Assembly (NCBI RefSeq): GCF_000023125.1
Contig: NC_013037.1
Span: 6,116,501 to 6,180,500, forward strand
Source: Dyadobacter fermentans DSM 18053
Lineage (GTDB): Bacteria > Bacteroidota > Bacteroidia > Cytophagales > Spirosomataceae
DNA: 64,000 bases
Direction of reading: 5' to 3'
Below the pieces are notes generated by a model. That model did no database searches. It had not been told where the DNA came from and worked only from the letters and a program-made list of their open reading frames with translations. Position numbers and translations under genes: made by a program. Shown piece after piece: positions 35,333 to 45,380 of this stretch (the first letter of the stretch is position 1; each line of letters begins with the position of its first letter).

Positions 35333-37063
35333 TCATCGCATAACGCGGAAAATGGGGTACCGCATGTATTCCTTTTCCGCGTGTGGCGAGTTTTGATAAA
35401 TAAAATCCAGCTGCGCACGGCCGTTTTGGGCAAACGACGGGTCGGATTTCCGCTTTTCGTCCAATCTCGCTTTCAGTTCGGGAGATTTTTGGAGCAGTTC
35501 CGCCGCCAGGTCCTCAAAAACATAGCCGGAATAATGCTCCTTGGCTTGCAAAATGGTGTCGAAGAAATTCCATTTGAAAAACGAATCCACGGCCCGCGGT
35601 TCCAGCGTTTCGACGATGTAGCGGTTCGTCCATTGGTTTACGGGCACATACCAGTCACCTTTTCTGAACGTCAGCTTCTGCTTTTCGGTCCTTAATGTCA
35701 CGGCCGTGTGCCAGTAATGCCCTTCGAATGGCTGCCGGGGCGTTTCCAGGTCTTCAACATAATATGTTTCAACCAGCAATGCGGTGTCTTTTTCAAAAGC
35801 CTTCATTTGCACGCCGTTCAGCCGCATGAGGTCGGCGATGTTATGCCAGCCTTGCGGAATGATGTAGGCCTGCGGGCGCTGCACTTCTACGAGCGGGATG
35901 TAGGTGTCGTAAAACGGAATGCTTTTGGTAAATGGTTTCGACCGGTCGTAATGCAGCCGCGGCAATCCGCTCACGCCGCTGGGAATAGAGTCGGGCTCAA
36001 AGCCTTTGAAAGAAATCATCGATTGTTTCGATTTATCAACCTGCCAACTGATCGCGAATTTTTCCTGCTTTTTGACGGCTTCCTTCGTTTCTGCACGCAA
36101 TTTCAACAGCGTTTTCCGGTGCGAGGCCAGGAACCGGATATTGCCTAGCAAGTAAGCATACGTGGACTTAACGCGCTGATCGTAAGGTTTCAGCATGTGC
36201 GTTTCGGTCATCACGCCGATAGTATGAAACAAAGCCGCGTAGCCGGTAGAATAGCGTGGCCAGTCGGGGAATTGGACAAAACCTTTGTCCGGCGTTTGTT
36301 CCCAGGCATTCACATAAGGCGTTGCTTCAAAGCCCGCCTCCTTCAAATGCTTGTACATATAAGGCAGGAAAACCGTGTGATTGAATTCGCCGAGCGGCCC
36401 GCCTAGCTTGTCTTTCTGCGCATAGTCGAGTGTGATCACGTATTGATAATCGGCGCCATTGCTCACATGCGTGTCCGCGAACAGGTCGGGATCGAGCTCG
36501 TGGAAAATCGCGGCGAAGCTCCGTGCATTGCGGGTATCGGACTTGATGAAATCCCTGTTCAGATCATAGTTACGCGCATTTCCTCTGAAACCGTATTCTT
36601 CGGGTCCATTCTGATTGGTGCGGGTAGTGCTGTTACGGTTCAATGCGCCGCCTATGTTGTAAAATGGGATTATCGCTACCACCACGTTGTCCAGTTCCGG
36701 GAACTTCGCGGGGTTAACCAGTATATCACGCAGCAGCATCATTGAAGCGTCCACGCCATCCGATTCGCCGGGGTGGATCGCATTGTTGATGAACAATATC
36801 GCTTTACCCTGCGATTTCAGTTTGGCAATATCAAAGACCTTGTTTTTGGAATACAACACGAGGTGTAATGGTCGCCCGCTGTCGGTAAGGCCTTTTTCGC
36901 GCATTTGCACCTGCGGGAAATTTTTGGCCAGTTGGCGGTAAAATGCGATCCCTTCGTCATAGGTGGGCGTTTGTTTGCCGCCGCTTTTTTCAAAGCGGGT
37001 CTGGTACTGGCCCGTGGCGTGGAATGCGATGGCCAGCAGGAGGTAGGTCAGTTTGTAGCGCAT
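35333..37063 (-). CDS. M14 family zinc carboxypeptidase
   Basis: The 576-residue protein has a signal peptide (1-18) and an M14 metallopeptidase domain: zinc ligands His97 and Glu100 in IHPGE, substrate-binding NRDFIKSDTRNARSF, and the third ligand in FADTHVSNG. The remaining C-terminal half (from about residue 330) is beta-rich and probably accessory. It cleaves C-terminal amino acids from peptides, probably in the periplasm or outside the cell. It lies 15 bases downstream of the lipase gene on the same strand and ends right at the stop of the convergent barrel gene. Confidence 0.9.
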   Translation of the reverse strand: MRYKLTYLLLAIAFHATGQYQTRFEKSGGKQTPTYDEGIAFYRQLAKNFPQVQMREKGLTDSGRPLHLVLYSKNKVFDIAKLKSQGKAILFINNAIHPGESDGVDASMMLLRDILVNPAKFPELDNVVVAIIPFYNIGGALNRNSTTRTNQNGPEEYGFRGNARNYDLNRDFIKSDTRNARSFAAIFHELDPDLFADTHVSNGADYQYVITLDYAQKDKLGGPLGEFNHTVFLPYMYKHLKEAGFEATPYVNAWEQTPDKGFVQFPDWPRYSTGYAALFHTIGVMTETHMLKPYDQRVKSTYAYLLGNIRFLASHRKTLLKLRAETKEAVKKQEKFAISWQVDKSKQSMISFKGFEPDSIPSGVSGLPRLHYDRSKPFTKSIPFYDTYIPLVEVQRPQAYIIPQGWHNIADLMRLNGVQMKAFEKDTALLVETYYVEDLETPRQPFEGHYWHTAVTLRTEKQKLTFRKGDWYVPVNQWTNRYIVETLEPRAVDSFFKWNFFDTILQAKEHYSGYVFEDLAAELLQKSPELKARLDEKRKSDPSFAQNGRAQLDFIYQNSPHAEKEYMRYPIFRVMR

Positions 37064-37078
37064 GAACGTGCGAAAATG

Positions 37079-38227
37079 TCAGTGCTGGTATTGTTCGAGC
37101 AGGTGAAGGTAGGGTTGCAGGCCGTGGTGGACAAATACCTGCTCATTCGAATCCTTGAACTCCTGGTAATAGGCCTCGTCCGCCAGCAGCACGACCGTCG
37201 GGCCGGTGCGGACATAGTTGCTGCTTTTGTAGAATGCGGGCGACTGGTATTCGGGCAGGTTTTTGGAAACGATTTTCCCCGCATACCGGCCGAGGTATTT
37301 TTCATAATTGCTTTGCGCCTTTTCGCTCGGTTTCCGCAAACCCTTGTAAGCGTGCCGCAGACCGATCCGCGCCATCAGTTTTTGCTTTTTGATCACACCT
37401 TCGATGTTTTTGAAGGGATTGGTTTGATTAAAATCACTCAATGTCTGTACGGTAAACGGCACCTCCGGCACCCAATCGGCCGAATTGACCACATTGTATC
37501 CCCAACCTCCGTCCACGCGGTGCTCATATTCATAGGCGAAATAGGTGTTGCCTACTTTCGGCGCCGCGCTGGCGTAAGTTTTGAAGCGGATGTCCGCAGG
37601 CAATGTGCCCTGCTTTTGAAGCGAATACAAATGCGCAGTCATAAGGTAGCAGAGCGCGCCGCCCTGGCTGTGGCCCATGATGAGGAAGTCTCTGACGCCA
37701 TTTTTATACAAAGAGTCGATTTTAGGCACAATATCCCGGGCGAGGTAAGCCGTGCCGACGAGCCAGCCGATGTGTACGGCCGCCTTGGGATTCTCGGCCA
37801 GGTGGTATTTAAATGTATAATCGTTGCTGATCCGCAGCTCGCCGCTGGCCGGCACCATGGCGGCATAGAAATTTTCCAGCCATCCGACGGCATTGGTCGT
37901 GGTGCCGCGGAGGTTGATCGCCGCTACCGAAGATTTATTTTGCCAAAGCCCCCAGCGGTTGTCGAGGCCCATCACGGGCGACGCGTAAACCGAATCAAAT
38001 TGTGTGGGGCGCGGCACCCGGAACGTTCCGCGGCGGGTCATGGTGGTGTCGTACAGCAGGGAGTGCATGTAAATGAGCTCCTGGTATTCGGCTTTGTCGA
38101 AACCGGGTTTGAGTTTTGTCGTCTGTGCGCTTGCAATTTGGGCGGCGAGCATGCCGAATGTGAATGCTGCTACCGCGTATAAATGCCTGAGCAGGCACGG
38201 TTTTGAACTCGTCAGGATCGTTTGCAT
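37079..38227 (-). CDS. Secreted lipase, class 3-like
   Basis: The 382-residue protein has a signal-like N-terminus (residues 11-34, LLRHLYAVAAFTFGMLAAQI) and a serine-hydrolase nucleophile elbow GHSQGG at 185-190 (Ser187), preceded by a lipase class 3 style FLIMGHSQGGALCYL. A candidate Asp and His follow in the C-terminal half (SADWVPEVPF, then RHAYKG), but assignment is uncertain. The start at 38227 (MQTILTSS) is used; an ATG further upstream is possible. It is paired with the M14 peptidase gene 15 bases downstream. Confidence 0.85.
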   Translation of the reverse strand: MQTILTSSKPCLLRHLYAVAAFTFGMLAAQIASAQTTKLKPGFDKAEYQELIYMHSLLYDTTMTRRGTFRVPRPTQFDSVYASPVMGLDNRWGLWQNKSSVAAINLRGTTTNAVGWLENFYAAMVPASGELRISNDYTFKYHLAENPKAAVHIGWLVGTAYLARDIVPKIDSLYKNGVRDFLIMGHSQGGALCYLMTAHLYSLQKQGTLPADIRFKTYASAAPKVGNTYFAYEYEHRVDGGWGYNVVNSADWVPEVPFTVQTLSDFNQTNPFKNIEGVIKKQKLMARIGLRHAYKGLRKPSEKAQSNYEKYLGRYAGKIVSKNLPEYQSPAFYKSSNYVRTGPTVVLLADEAYYQEFKDSNEQVFVHHGLQPYLHLLEQYQH

Positions 38228-38396
38228 AGTATGAAGCCGAAGCATGGATGAACAAGGCAACCTTTGGATTACGAATGTAGGAAAACAATTGATCCAAGCA
38301 GATTTCCGCGCTTTTAAATCGCCTTTCCGACACGTTTTGACACAGTTATTTCAAATTAGAATACTATTAGAGTTTATGCCGATTGCCTGCTTTGCC

Positions 38397-38427
38397 TTGA
38401 ATGCCTGCCCGGAATTTGTTATTTTTG
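38397..38427 (+). promoter_or_regulatory. Promoter of the Na+/H+ antiporter gene
   Basis: An exact -7 box TATTTTTG at 38420-38427 and TTG at 38397-38399 (20-base spacing) precede the ATG at 38449 by a leader of about 15 bases. Confidence 0.5.
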
Positions 38428-38448
38428 GTTAGCCTAAAAAATATTTTA

Positions 38449-39705
38449 ATGGAGCTGTATTACTCATTTTCTGCCCTGATCGTTCTCTCTGCGATATTTT
38501 CCTACCTCAATTCCCGGTTTCTGAAACTGCCTCCTTCCATCGGTGTGATGGTGATCGCGCTCATGGTTTCGCTCGGGCTTATAGCGACGGATAGCATATT
38601 TCCGCGGACATTTATCCGCATTTCTACACTCATCGCGAGTGTGGACCTTACCGAAATCCTCATGGGCGCCATGCTCAACTTCCTGCTTTTTGCGGGCGCG
38701 ATCCATTTGCACCTGGAAGACCTGCGGGAACAACGGCTGCCGGTGATCATTTTCTCGACGGTGAGCGTGGTCATTTCCACGTTTGTCATCGGTTTCCTGA
38801 TGTTCTACATTTTGCCATTATTCGGCATCGCCATCCCGCTGATCCAGTGTCTCGTTTTCGGCGCATTGATCTCACCAACCGACCCTATTGCGGTGCTTGG
38901 TATTCTCAAACAGGCCGGCGTTCCCAAATCGCTGGAAACCAAAATTGCAGGCGAATCGCTTTTTAATGACGGTATGGCGGTTGTGGTTTTCATTTTGATG
39001 CTTGCGCTGGCGCGGGGAGAAGAGGTTAATACTTCGTTCACGGGCATTGTGGGGCTGTTTGTAAAAGAGGCATTAGGCGGGATTTTGCTCGGCTTGGTGC
39101 TGGGTTTTTTAGGTTCCAAAATGATGTACCGGGTGGATGGCTACAATGTGCACGTGCTGATTACGCTTGCGATCGTGATGGGCGGCCATTTGGCGGCGCA
39201 GGCATTGCACATGTCGGGCCCGCTGGCGATGGTAGCGGCCGGTTTGGTGGTGGGGAATTATGGTAAAAACCCGGGAGCGGTTTCCGAAACCGAGCGGGAT
39301 TATATTGATAAATTCTGGGAGCTGATCGACGAAATCCTGAATGCGATCCTTTTCATGATCATCGGATTTGAGCTGCTGCTCATCCCGGATCTGAAGCAAT
39401 ACGGCTGGGCGGGCTTAGCGGCAATTGTCGTGGTACTTTCAGCACGGTTCATATCCATTTACATTCCAGTGCGACTGATTCCCTTCAAAACGCGCTTCGG
39501 TAAGAAGTCGATTACGATATTGGTGTGGGGAGGTTTGCGCGGTGGCGTGTCCATTGCATTGGCGCTGTCAATCGACTCGGAGCTGAACAAGGACGTGCTG
39601 CTGGCGATTACCTATTTTGTAGTATTGTTCTCGATCATCGTGCAAGGTCTCACCGTAGGCAAGCTCACCAACCGCCTTCCCGACGAAGAAGAGGCCCCGG
39701 CCTAG
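38449..39705 (+). CDS. Na+/H+ antiporter, CPA1 family
   Basis: The 418-residue protein has about 12 membrane segments with the CPA1 motifs FGALISPTDPIAV (near 140), the core KIAGESLFNDGMAVVVF (near 165-182), and WGGLRGGVSIALALSI (near 360). This marks a cation/proton antiporter for pH and sodium homeostasis. The start MELYYSFSALIVL is chosen because it directly precedes the first membrane helix. It is monocistronic with its own promoter, and its last four bases overlap the SGNH gene. Confidence 0.9.
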   Translation: MELYYSFSALIVLSAIFSYLNSRFLKLPPSIGVMVIALMVSLGLIATDSIFPRTFIRISTLIASVDLTEILMGAMLNFLLFAGAIHLHLEDLREQRLPVIIFSTVSVVISTFVIGFLMFYILPLFGIAIPLIQCLVFGALISPTDPIAVLGILKQAGVPKSLETKIAGESLFNDGMAVVVFILMLALARGEEVNTSFTGIVGLFVKEALGGILLGLVLGFLGSKMMYRVDGYNVHVLITLAIVMGGHLAAQALHMSGPLAMVAAGLVVGNYGKNPGAVSETERDYIDKFWELIDEILNAILFMIIGFELLLIPDLKQYGWAGLAAIVVVLSARFISIYIPVRLIPFKTRFGKKSITILVWGGLRGGVSIALALSIDSELNKDVLLAITYFVVLFSIIVQGLTVGKLTNRLPDEEEAPA

Positions 39706-40730
39706 GACGACGGTCCGGAAACGATCCGGTTGATCATCGCATTGACCTTGTTCAACCAGATCGTCTGACCTTCGCAGGTCCAGTGTGAATCGCCTTTCAG
39801 ATAAGCCGCGCGGCCCAGGCGACGGAAATCGGGGAGTACGTCGATGTACGGCATGCCTAATTTTGGATTCTGATATACTTTTTCAATCAGATGATTGTAA
39901 GGCCCGTATTCCGGGCTGAGGACTGAAACCTTGTTCGGGATAATGGATAATATCACATTGTCGAAGCCCAGTGAATCGGCGAAATGGCGGCTTGCTTCAA
40001 GGTGGTTCATCACCGAGTCGAGCTCGGTAGGGCGAATGGGCGTGAACGACGACGTGATCTCCGACGTGTCGGTATCCATGTAATACACCATGTCGCGGTC
40101 GTTGTTCACGAGCGTTACACCCGAGGCCTCCCGGTCGAACAGACGGTGATTAAAGTCGGATTTCCATTCTTTTACACGTAATGCAAGGTCGTTTTGGAAC
40201 AAAAAACCATCGAGGCGGTCGGCTGTGTGCGATCCTTTGAAGGCTTCGTCGAGGCGGTGCATGAATTTGCCCGGGCCTACCCGTTCAATGAACGTCGCCG
40301 AATCGGGCACCAGCACGGTTAGCTGCGACGATAGCCGCTGGCGGAAATGGCGCTCCACGGATTCGATCAGCAGGATATTGTGCTCGTTTGTGTCCAGTTT
40401 GATATGCAGAAATTCGGACAGGTGCACGTAGGTGTATTCATCCACTGCGAAATCGGCCTTGGCTACGCGGCCTTTTTCCGTGAAACTATCGCCGATAATG
40501 TACAAATGCACTTTTCTGGCCGATTGCGGCCTGGCGGGCGGCGTGTAGCCGGCGCATTGCCTGCGTGGGTCGCGGAACTCCGAAAGCGTGGAAAGTTTAT
40601 ATAAATCACCGTACTGGTAGCCATCTTCCACAACCTGCTCCTTCCAGAGCCAGGGCAAAATGGACGGGCTCAGCCCCACAATCCAGATAAGGCAACCGAT
40701 CGCCAGAACGACATATCTTAAAATTTTCAT
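39702..40730 (-). CDS. AlgX/AlgJ-like SGNH family protein
   Basis: The 342-residue protein has an N-terminal membrane anchor (1-20, then SPSILPWLW) and the SGNH set: GDSFTE at 80-85 (Ser82) and DSHW at 314-317 (Asp314, His316) near the C-terminus. The late position of DxH and the surrounding sequence match the alginate O-acetyltransferase group. Such periplasmic enzymes add or remove acetyl groups on exported polysaccharides. It is the last gene of the surface-carbohydrate operon, 4 bases from the preceding gene, and pairs logically with the OafA-type acyltransferase. Confidence 0.82.
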   Translation of the reverse strand: MKILRYVVLAIGCLIWIVGLSPSILPWLWKEQVVEDGYQYGDLYKLSTLSEFRDPRRQCAGYTPPARPQSARKVHLYIIGDSFTEKGRVAKADFAVDEYTYVHLSEFLHIKLDTNEHNILLIESVERHFRQRLSSQLTVLVPDSATFIERVGPGKFMHRLDEAFKGSHTADRLDGFLFQNDLALRVKEWKSDFNHRLFDREASGVTLVNNDRDMVYYMDTDTSEITSSFTPIRPTELDSVMNHLEASRHFADSLGFDNVILSIIPNKVSVLSPEYGPYNHLIEKVYQNPKLGMPYIDVLPDFRRLGRAAYLKGDSHWTCEGQTIWLNKVNAMINRIVSGPSS

Positions 40731-40734
40731 AGCA

Positions 40735-43413
40735 CTATCTCAACTTGATCGACCAGACCTGTATTTTCTTTTCCGATCGGCTGAATATCAATAATTTGTA
40801 ATAACCGGGCTGGTATGTCAGCTGCACGGGCATTTCCGAAGGGATAGCCTTGTCGCCGAGCCGTCTGCCGTTGACATCAAAAACCGTCGAATAACTGCCC
40901 GATTTGATCGTGATAAACCGGTTGTCCACCCCGAAGAAATGGTATCGGATCACCGCATTGGGCAAAATATCCTTGATTTCGAACAACTCGCGGCCTTCTT
41001 TGGTAATAATAGCGGTTTTTGAGTTAACCGACCGCACAAGTATCCAATCCAGCGAATTGCGATCGAACAAAATGCGGAAGCGCGACCCGGGCTCGGGGCG
41101 GAGCAATTGTTTCCGCGAAGTAACTTTTCCGTCGAGGCTAATGCGGATCAGCTCGCCCGAAACGCTCGCTCCCACAAGTTCGGGCTGGCCGGTTTGCGGG
41201 TCCTGCGCCCAAGTGAACGGGCTTTCCGCACGTGTAAGGATATCCACCGGGAAGCCGGGCCTTACCGTCCCATTCTCTTTGAGCAGGTAAATCTTCCCAT
41301 TCTGCTGCGTCACAATGAAGCCGCGGTTGCCGATCTGGTTAAGCGCCACCACCGGGCCCACGATTTTGTCGAAACGGACCGAATGGTTCAGCTTTCTGAG
41401 GGGGCGCGTCACGCTTTCCCACACAAACAATTCTTCCGCCGAGCTTTTCAAAATGAAACGGTTACTGCCGTCCTCGCCGCCGTCGATCAGGTATAATGCC
41501 GAAATCGCGTCCTGTCCGGGCAAATGCGCCTGGAAAGTGGAGACGTTCGTCGAGTCGTCTTCGTCGAGCGCGTACACGGTGCGATCGGTCGCAAAAATGC
41601 GCTGCTGGCGGCCGATATTAAGGAAATCCACCTTGTAAGCAGCCGTGGCGATCGGGCCGTTCAGTTTCGCTATTTCTTCGGTTTTGCCTTCGCGCAGGTT
41701 GTTGGTGCGAAGCAGCTTGTGTTCCTTGTCGGTGAGCAATATTTCCGAACTTCCGTCGATCGGGTTTTGCAATGCGGCCAGTTCGGAATCGTAAATATCC
41801 GGCCACTCAATGTCGATATTCAGAAACGTCCGGTTGAGTACCTTGCTTGCCGTTTGCCGCTTTTTCGGGCGGAATGTGAGTTCGGGATAGGCCTCGCTGC
41901 CTTCGAAATGGCATTGTAATGTGATGGACTCCATTTTGGCGGTCAGGTCGCTGTATTTTTTGCTCACCTGCGTTTCTTCGCCCGACTGTGCCTTGCGAAG
42001 GTTTACGATCATCGAGAGCTGCGCCTCATTGTTCACGTTGGTGAGCACGCTGTCGTATTCAGGCGATTGCTGCCAGGTGATCTGGTTTTCGTAGTCGACA
42101 ATGTAGTTCTGCAAAACCTGCGAATTGTTGCTGATCACCAGGTAGGGCGCCACGTAAGTAATGTAGCTGCGCGGAAATCCTGTAAACATCGGCCCGTACA
42201 AGCCCGACGGCAGCTCGGCAATGGGTACGGAGTAAATGTCGTAACCCTGGTACTGATCCGCCGATACGTTACTTTCCTGATTGGCAAGGCGCGCGAGTTT
42301 TTGCAGTACCGGGCGTAGTTTGTCATAGTTGGAGAACTCAGCCAGCAGGATTTTGCCGTCGGTAATGCTGTTGTTCTCTTCCAATTGGCATAGCACAAAC
42401 TCCGAACCGATGTTGTCGATCAGCAGATTGCTTTCTCCGGCAATGTAATAGTTCAGCTTGTCCCAGGCCGGGGATTTGTATTTTTTGTGCCATTTCGAAA
42501 ATGCGGCTTTGAATGCAGCTTTATCGGAGGCCGCTGTGCGGTACAGAAATGACGTTTGCTGCGAAATATGCTTGTGGCCGATGAACGGCGTGCCCGGGTT
42601 GTCTTTCAGAAGGTCGGCCAGGTAATAATCCGGCGCATCCGCGCCATCCGATTTGATGGTCAGGTTTCCTTTGTTTTCCGTTTTTTCAATGTGAAAATCC
42701 TGGTAAACCGGGAATGCCCTGCCAAACTCGGCTAGCGTAGCCACATTTTCCATCGACATGACGGACTTCCAGGCGTCGGTGCGCAGGTAAATGCTCGTGC
42801 CGTAGTCGGAGTCGTTGATGTTCGAAAAGCGCGAACGCAGCCTGAACGAGCTGATATTGAGCGAAGAGGCACGCACGGCATCTTCAATCAGGTCGCCGTA
42901 GTAGCTTACGATCAGGAAATGGTCTTTGACGAGATAGGAAAACAACGGCCGCGAATTGGCGTCGATGGCGTCGGTAATGCGGTGGTCCTGGAAATTGTGG
43001 TGCAGCAGGCGGATATTGGCGTGCTGGGGGCTGGCGAGCCATTTGGTTTCTTCCTCGGTGACGGGAATGTACATGATCACCCCCCATTCCGTGCTGGTGC
43101 GCGGGTGGTAGGAGTAGGAGAGGTCTTTGCCTTTGAGGAATGTTTTGAGCTTCTTAGGGTCCTTCGTGAGCAGGTTCAGCAGCGTCAGGTTATCGCTGGC
43201 GATGTCGAGAAGCGGAAGGCGTTTGAGGTCCAGGGAGGCTTCGGTGGCCGTGTAGGCCGAATCTTGCAAATGCCCGCTGGTGATTACCACAACGGCATTG
43301 GACGGGATGAATTGCCAGGCTGCCGACGAGCCCCTCGACCATTTGAACAGGAAATATCCTGCCGATGCGAGAATGACGATCAGCAGGATAGCAATCAGTT
43401 TTTTTTTCGACAC
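40735..43413 (-). CDS. Large membrane-anchored protein, unknown family
   Basis: The 892-residue protein has one N-terminal membrane segment (6-24, LIAILLIVILASAGYFLFK) and a large periplasmic portion. Residues 30-500 show a mixed alpha/beta pattern (FIPSNAVVVITSGHLQDSA, then repeated AAFSKWH). From about 540 to the end the strands run in a propeller-like repeat (PIDGSSEILLTDKEHKLLR, NQIGNRGFIVTQQNGK, VNGRRLG). I recognise no named family. It lies 5 bases from the SGNH gene and 12 bases from the GT2 gene, so it belongs to the carbohydrate operon, perhaps as a scaffold. Function is inferred only from position. Confidence 0.75.
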   Translation of the reverse strand: MSKKKLIAILLIVILASAGYFLFKWSRGSSAAWQFIPSNAVVVITSGHLQDSAYTATEASLDLKRLPLLDIASDNLTLLNLLTKDPKKLKTFLKGKDLSYSYHPRTSTEWGVIMYIPVTEEETKWLASPQHANIRLLHHNFQDHRITDAIDANSRPLFSYLVKDHFLIVSYYGDLIEDAVRASSLNISSFRLRSRFSNINDSDYGTSIYLRTDAWKSVMSMENVATLAEFGRAFPVYQDFHIEKTENKGNLTIKSDGADAPDYYLADLLKDNPGTPFIGHKHISQQTSFLYRTAASDKAAFKAAFSKWHKKYKSPAWDKLNYYIAGESNLLIDNIGSEFVLCQLEENNSITDGKILLAEFSNYDKLRPVLQKLARLANQESNVSADQYQGYDIYSVPIAELPSGLYGPMFTGFPRSYITYVAPYLVISNNSQVLQNYIVDYENQITWQQSPEYDSVLTNVNNEAQLSMIVNLRKAQSGEETQVSKKYSDLTAKMESITLQCHFEGSEAYPELTFRPKKRQTASKVLNRTFLNIDIEWPDIYDSELAALQNPIDGSSEILLTDKEHKLLRTNNLREGKTEEIAKLNGPIATAAYKVDFLNIGRQQRIFATDRTVYALDEDDSTNVSTFQAHLPGQDAISALYLIDGGEDGSNRFILKSSAEELFVWESVTRPLRKLNHSVRFDKIVGPVVALNQIGNRGFIVTQQNGKIYLLKENGTVRPGFPVDILTRAESPFTWAQDPQTGQPELVGASVSGELIRISLDGKVTSRKQLLRPEPGSRFRILFDRNSLDWILVRSVNSKTAIITKEGRELFEIKDILPNAVIRYHFFGVDNRFITIKSGSYSTVFDVNGRRLGDKAIPSEMPVQLTYQPGYYKLLIFSRSEKKIQVWSIKLR

Positions 43414-43424
43414 AAGCCTGTTTT

Positions 43425-44168
43425 TTAAGCGCGGATCGCTTTCACTTTACCATTCAGTTCGAGGCGAAACCGCAAGAGTTCTTTAAAGCTTCGGATACAA
43501 ACTTTCCACAGGTTCCATTTCACAATCGAAACGGTGCCGGTTTCCCGGTCTTTGTGGGTGATAGGGATGTCGAACAGCTCCTGTCCCGATTTTTTCGCCA
43601 TCACAGCCAGGAAGATGTTCGGTGCGAACGGCTCCGGGTTGGGCAGCTGGTTCATCAGTTTTTGCAGGAATGTCCCTTTGATCAGACGGAACGGAATGTT
43701 GCTGTCCATGATGAATGTGCCATACACAGTCGAGATCGTGCCGCGGAGAAATTTCGTGATAAAGAGGCGCACGCCGGCATCGTGCCGCACCTGGCGGTAG
43801 CCGAGTATGAATTGCGATTGGGAACGCTTGTCCCAGAGTTTGTCAAAGTCTTCGGAAACGAACTGGTCGTCGCTGTCGGTCTGGAACACATATTCCGAGC
43901 CGAGTTCCAGCGCCTTGCGGTAGCCGTTAACGACCGCATTGCCATGTCCGCCGTTTTTCTGGTGAACGACCGTCAAATTGTCGATCTTCTTGTCCAGCTC
44001 ATCCAGTAACGCTTTCGTATTGTCTTTCGATCCGTCGTTGATGACGATCAGGGTAGTGTTATCGTTGGGGAATTTGGTTTTGAGGAAGGAGGTCCAATTA
44101 TAAACTACTTTTTCGATACAATCCTGCTCATTGTATGCGGGCATTACTATACTCAGAAGATATGACAT
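43425..44168 (-). CDS. Glycosyltransferase family 2
   Basis: The 247-residue enzyme has a GT-A fold: LSIVMPAYNEQDCIEKVV (5-22), LIVINDGSKDNT (41-52) and a DxD-type TDSDDQF in the middle. It resembles dolichol-phosphate mannosyltransferase-type GT2 enzymes but lacks the C-terminal membrane anchor. It probably transfers a sugar from a nucleotide donor to a lipid-linked acceptor in the cytoplasm. It sits between the acyltransferase gene (73 bases) and the 892-residue gene. Confidence 0.87.
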   Translation of the reverse strand: MSYLLSIVMPAYNEQDCIEKVVYNWTSFLKTKFPNDNTTLIVINDGSKDNTKALLDELDKKIDNLTVVHQKNGGHGNAVVNGYRKALELGSEYVFQTDSDDQFVSEDFDKLWDKRSQSQFILGYRQVRHDAGVRLFITKFLRGTISTVYGTFIMDSNIPFRLIKGTFLQKLMNQLPNPEPFAPNIFLAVMAKKSGQELFDIPITHKDRETGTVSIVKWNLWKVCIRSFKELLRFRLELNGKVKAIRA

Positions 44169-44241
44169 GCAAAAGCGTATTTGGTATGGTTGCGCGAAAT
44201 TAATAAATAAAGCCTGTAACCGGGCTATGGGGTATTATTAT

Positions 44242-45378
44242 TTAGTAAGCGTACTTGTCTTTCAGGGCATTAATCGGCTTTTCGAAGAAGTGCCACGACA
44301 CCGATGCCACTAAGACAGTGAGCGCTACTACCACCGTTGCTTCGAACGCGATATTGCCTTCGAGAACGGGGACATATTGATAGATTTTCCTGAAAAGCCT
44401 GACCGTCGGGTGCATGGGGCCACTGTGAAAGTGGTTGTAGACAAAGTTGTGATACAGATAAAGGCCATAGCTTATTCTTCCCAAATAAATACATACCGGA
44501 TTTTCGAGGAACGCCGCCATCCAACCCCTGAAACCCATCACAGAGCGTCCTATCAGCATAAACCCGAAAATGGACGACATGGTTCTGTCCAACACCACGT
44601 AGGGGAAGTTGAACGGCTGCGCCAGCGATTTGGCCCACCATTGCACCAGCACCCAGCCGAGCAGCCCCAGCAGCACCGGCCACGATTTGTCGAAAAATTT
44701 AACAAACAATTCATTCTTGTACAGCTGCATCCAGGCCATAAGCCCGCCTAGTGCGAAGGAATCGAAACAGGTGGGTGTGGAAACGTACGCGACCGTCCAT
44801 TCACCCATTGTAACGAAGTTCGTACCCGGAATCCGGCCCGAGTAAAAGATGTAGGCACGCAGCAGAATGCTGAAAACGCCCATCAGTCCTAGCACAGGCA
44901 CCAGCCGGTTTTTTGGAATGAAGAATATCAGGAACGGGAAAAAGAGGTAAACCTGCTCTTCCACGGCCAGCGACCACAAATGGTCCACCGAGCCCATCCA
45001 GGTTTTGTGCAGGGCAATGTAAATGTTGGTCCCGTACAATGCGAGCCACGCGAGATTGTCGCGCACGGGCGGTACATTGAAGATGAACAGCAGGGCGATA
45101 ATCAGGTAATAAACAGGAAAAATACGGATCGTCCTGCGAATGAGGAATTTACGCAGGTATTTTTTGAAACCGCCCGGCGTTCCGTACGTTTTTTCCTTGC
45201 TTTTCAGGAGAATGCGTGAAATGAGGAAACCACTCAGTACAAAGAAAATGGTCACTCCCAGCGCCCCGAATGGGATGATGTTGATTTCTACGATGAGGTG
45301 ATCCAGCAGTACCAATCCCACTGCAATGAAGCGCACGCCGTCAAGTTGAATAATGTGTCCTTCCGAATTGGTGCGCAT
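44242..45378 (-). CDS. Acyltransferase family 3 (OafA/YrhL-type) membrane protein
   Basis: The 378-residue polytopic protein has about ten membrane segments and the acyltransferase-3 start (IIQLDGVRFIAVGLVLLDHL), with the characteristic early LLDHLI and the SVDHLWSLAVEEQ stretch (RxxR-like active site region) near residue 130. It transfers acyl groups, usually acetyl, from the cytoplasm to sugars on the periplasmic face. It is 2 bases from the membrane-protein gene upstream. In the operon it is the plausible donor module for the SGNH protein. Confidence 0.88.
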   Translation of the reverse strand: MRTNSEGHIIQLDGVRFIAVGLVLLDHLIVEINIIPFGALGVTIFFVLSGFLISRILLKSKEKTYGTPGGFKKYLRKFLIRRTIRIFPVYYLIIALLFIFNVPPVRDNLAWLALYGTNIYIALHKTWMGSVDHLWSLAVEEQVYLFFPFLIFFIPKNRLVPVLGLMGVFSILLRAYIFYSGRIPGTNFVTMGEWTVAYVSTPTCFDSFALGGLMAWMQLYKNELFVKFFDKSWPVLLGLLGWVLVQWWAKSLAQPFNFPYVVLDRTMSSIFGFMLIGRSVMGFRGWMAAFLENPVCIYLGRISYGLYLYHNFVYNHFHSGPMHPTVRLFRKIYQYVPVLEGNIAFEATVVVALTVLVASVSWHFFEKPINALKDKYAY

Positions 45379-45380
45379 GG

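Noticed and set aside
36905..38182. Open frame of 425 codons on the plus strand
   Set aside because: It is antisense to the lipase and M14 peptidase genes and carries no recognisable motif.
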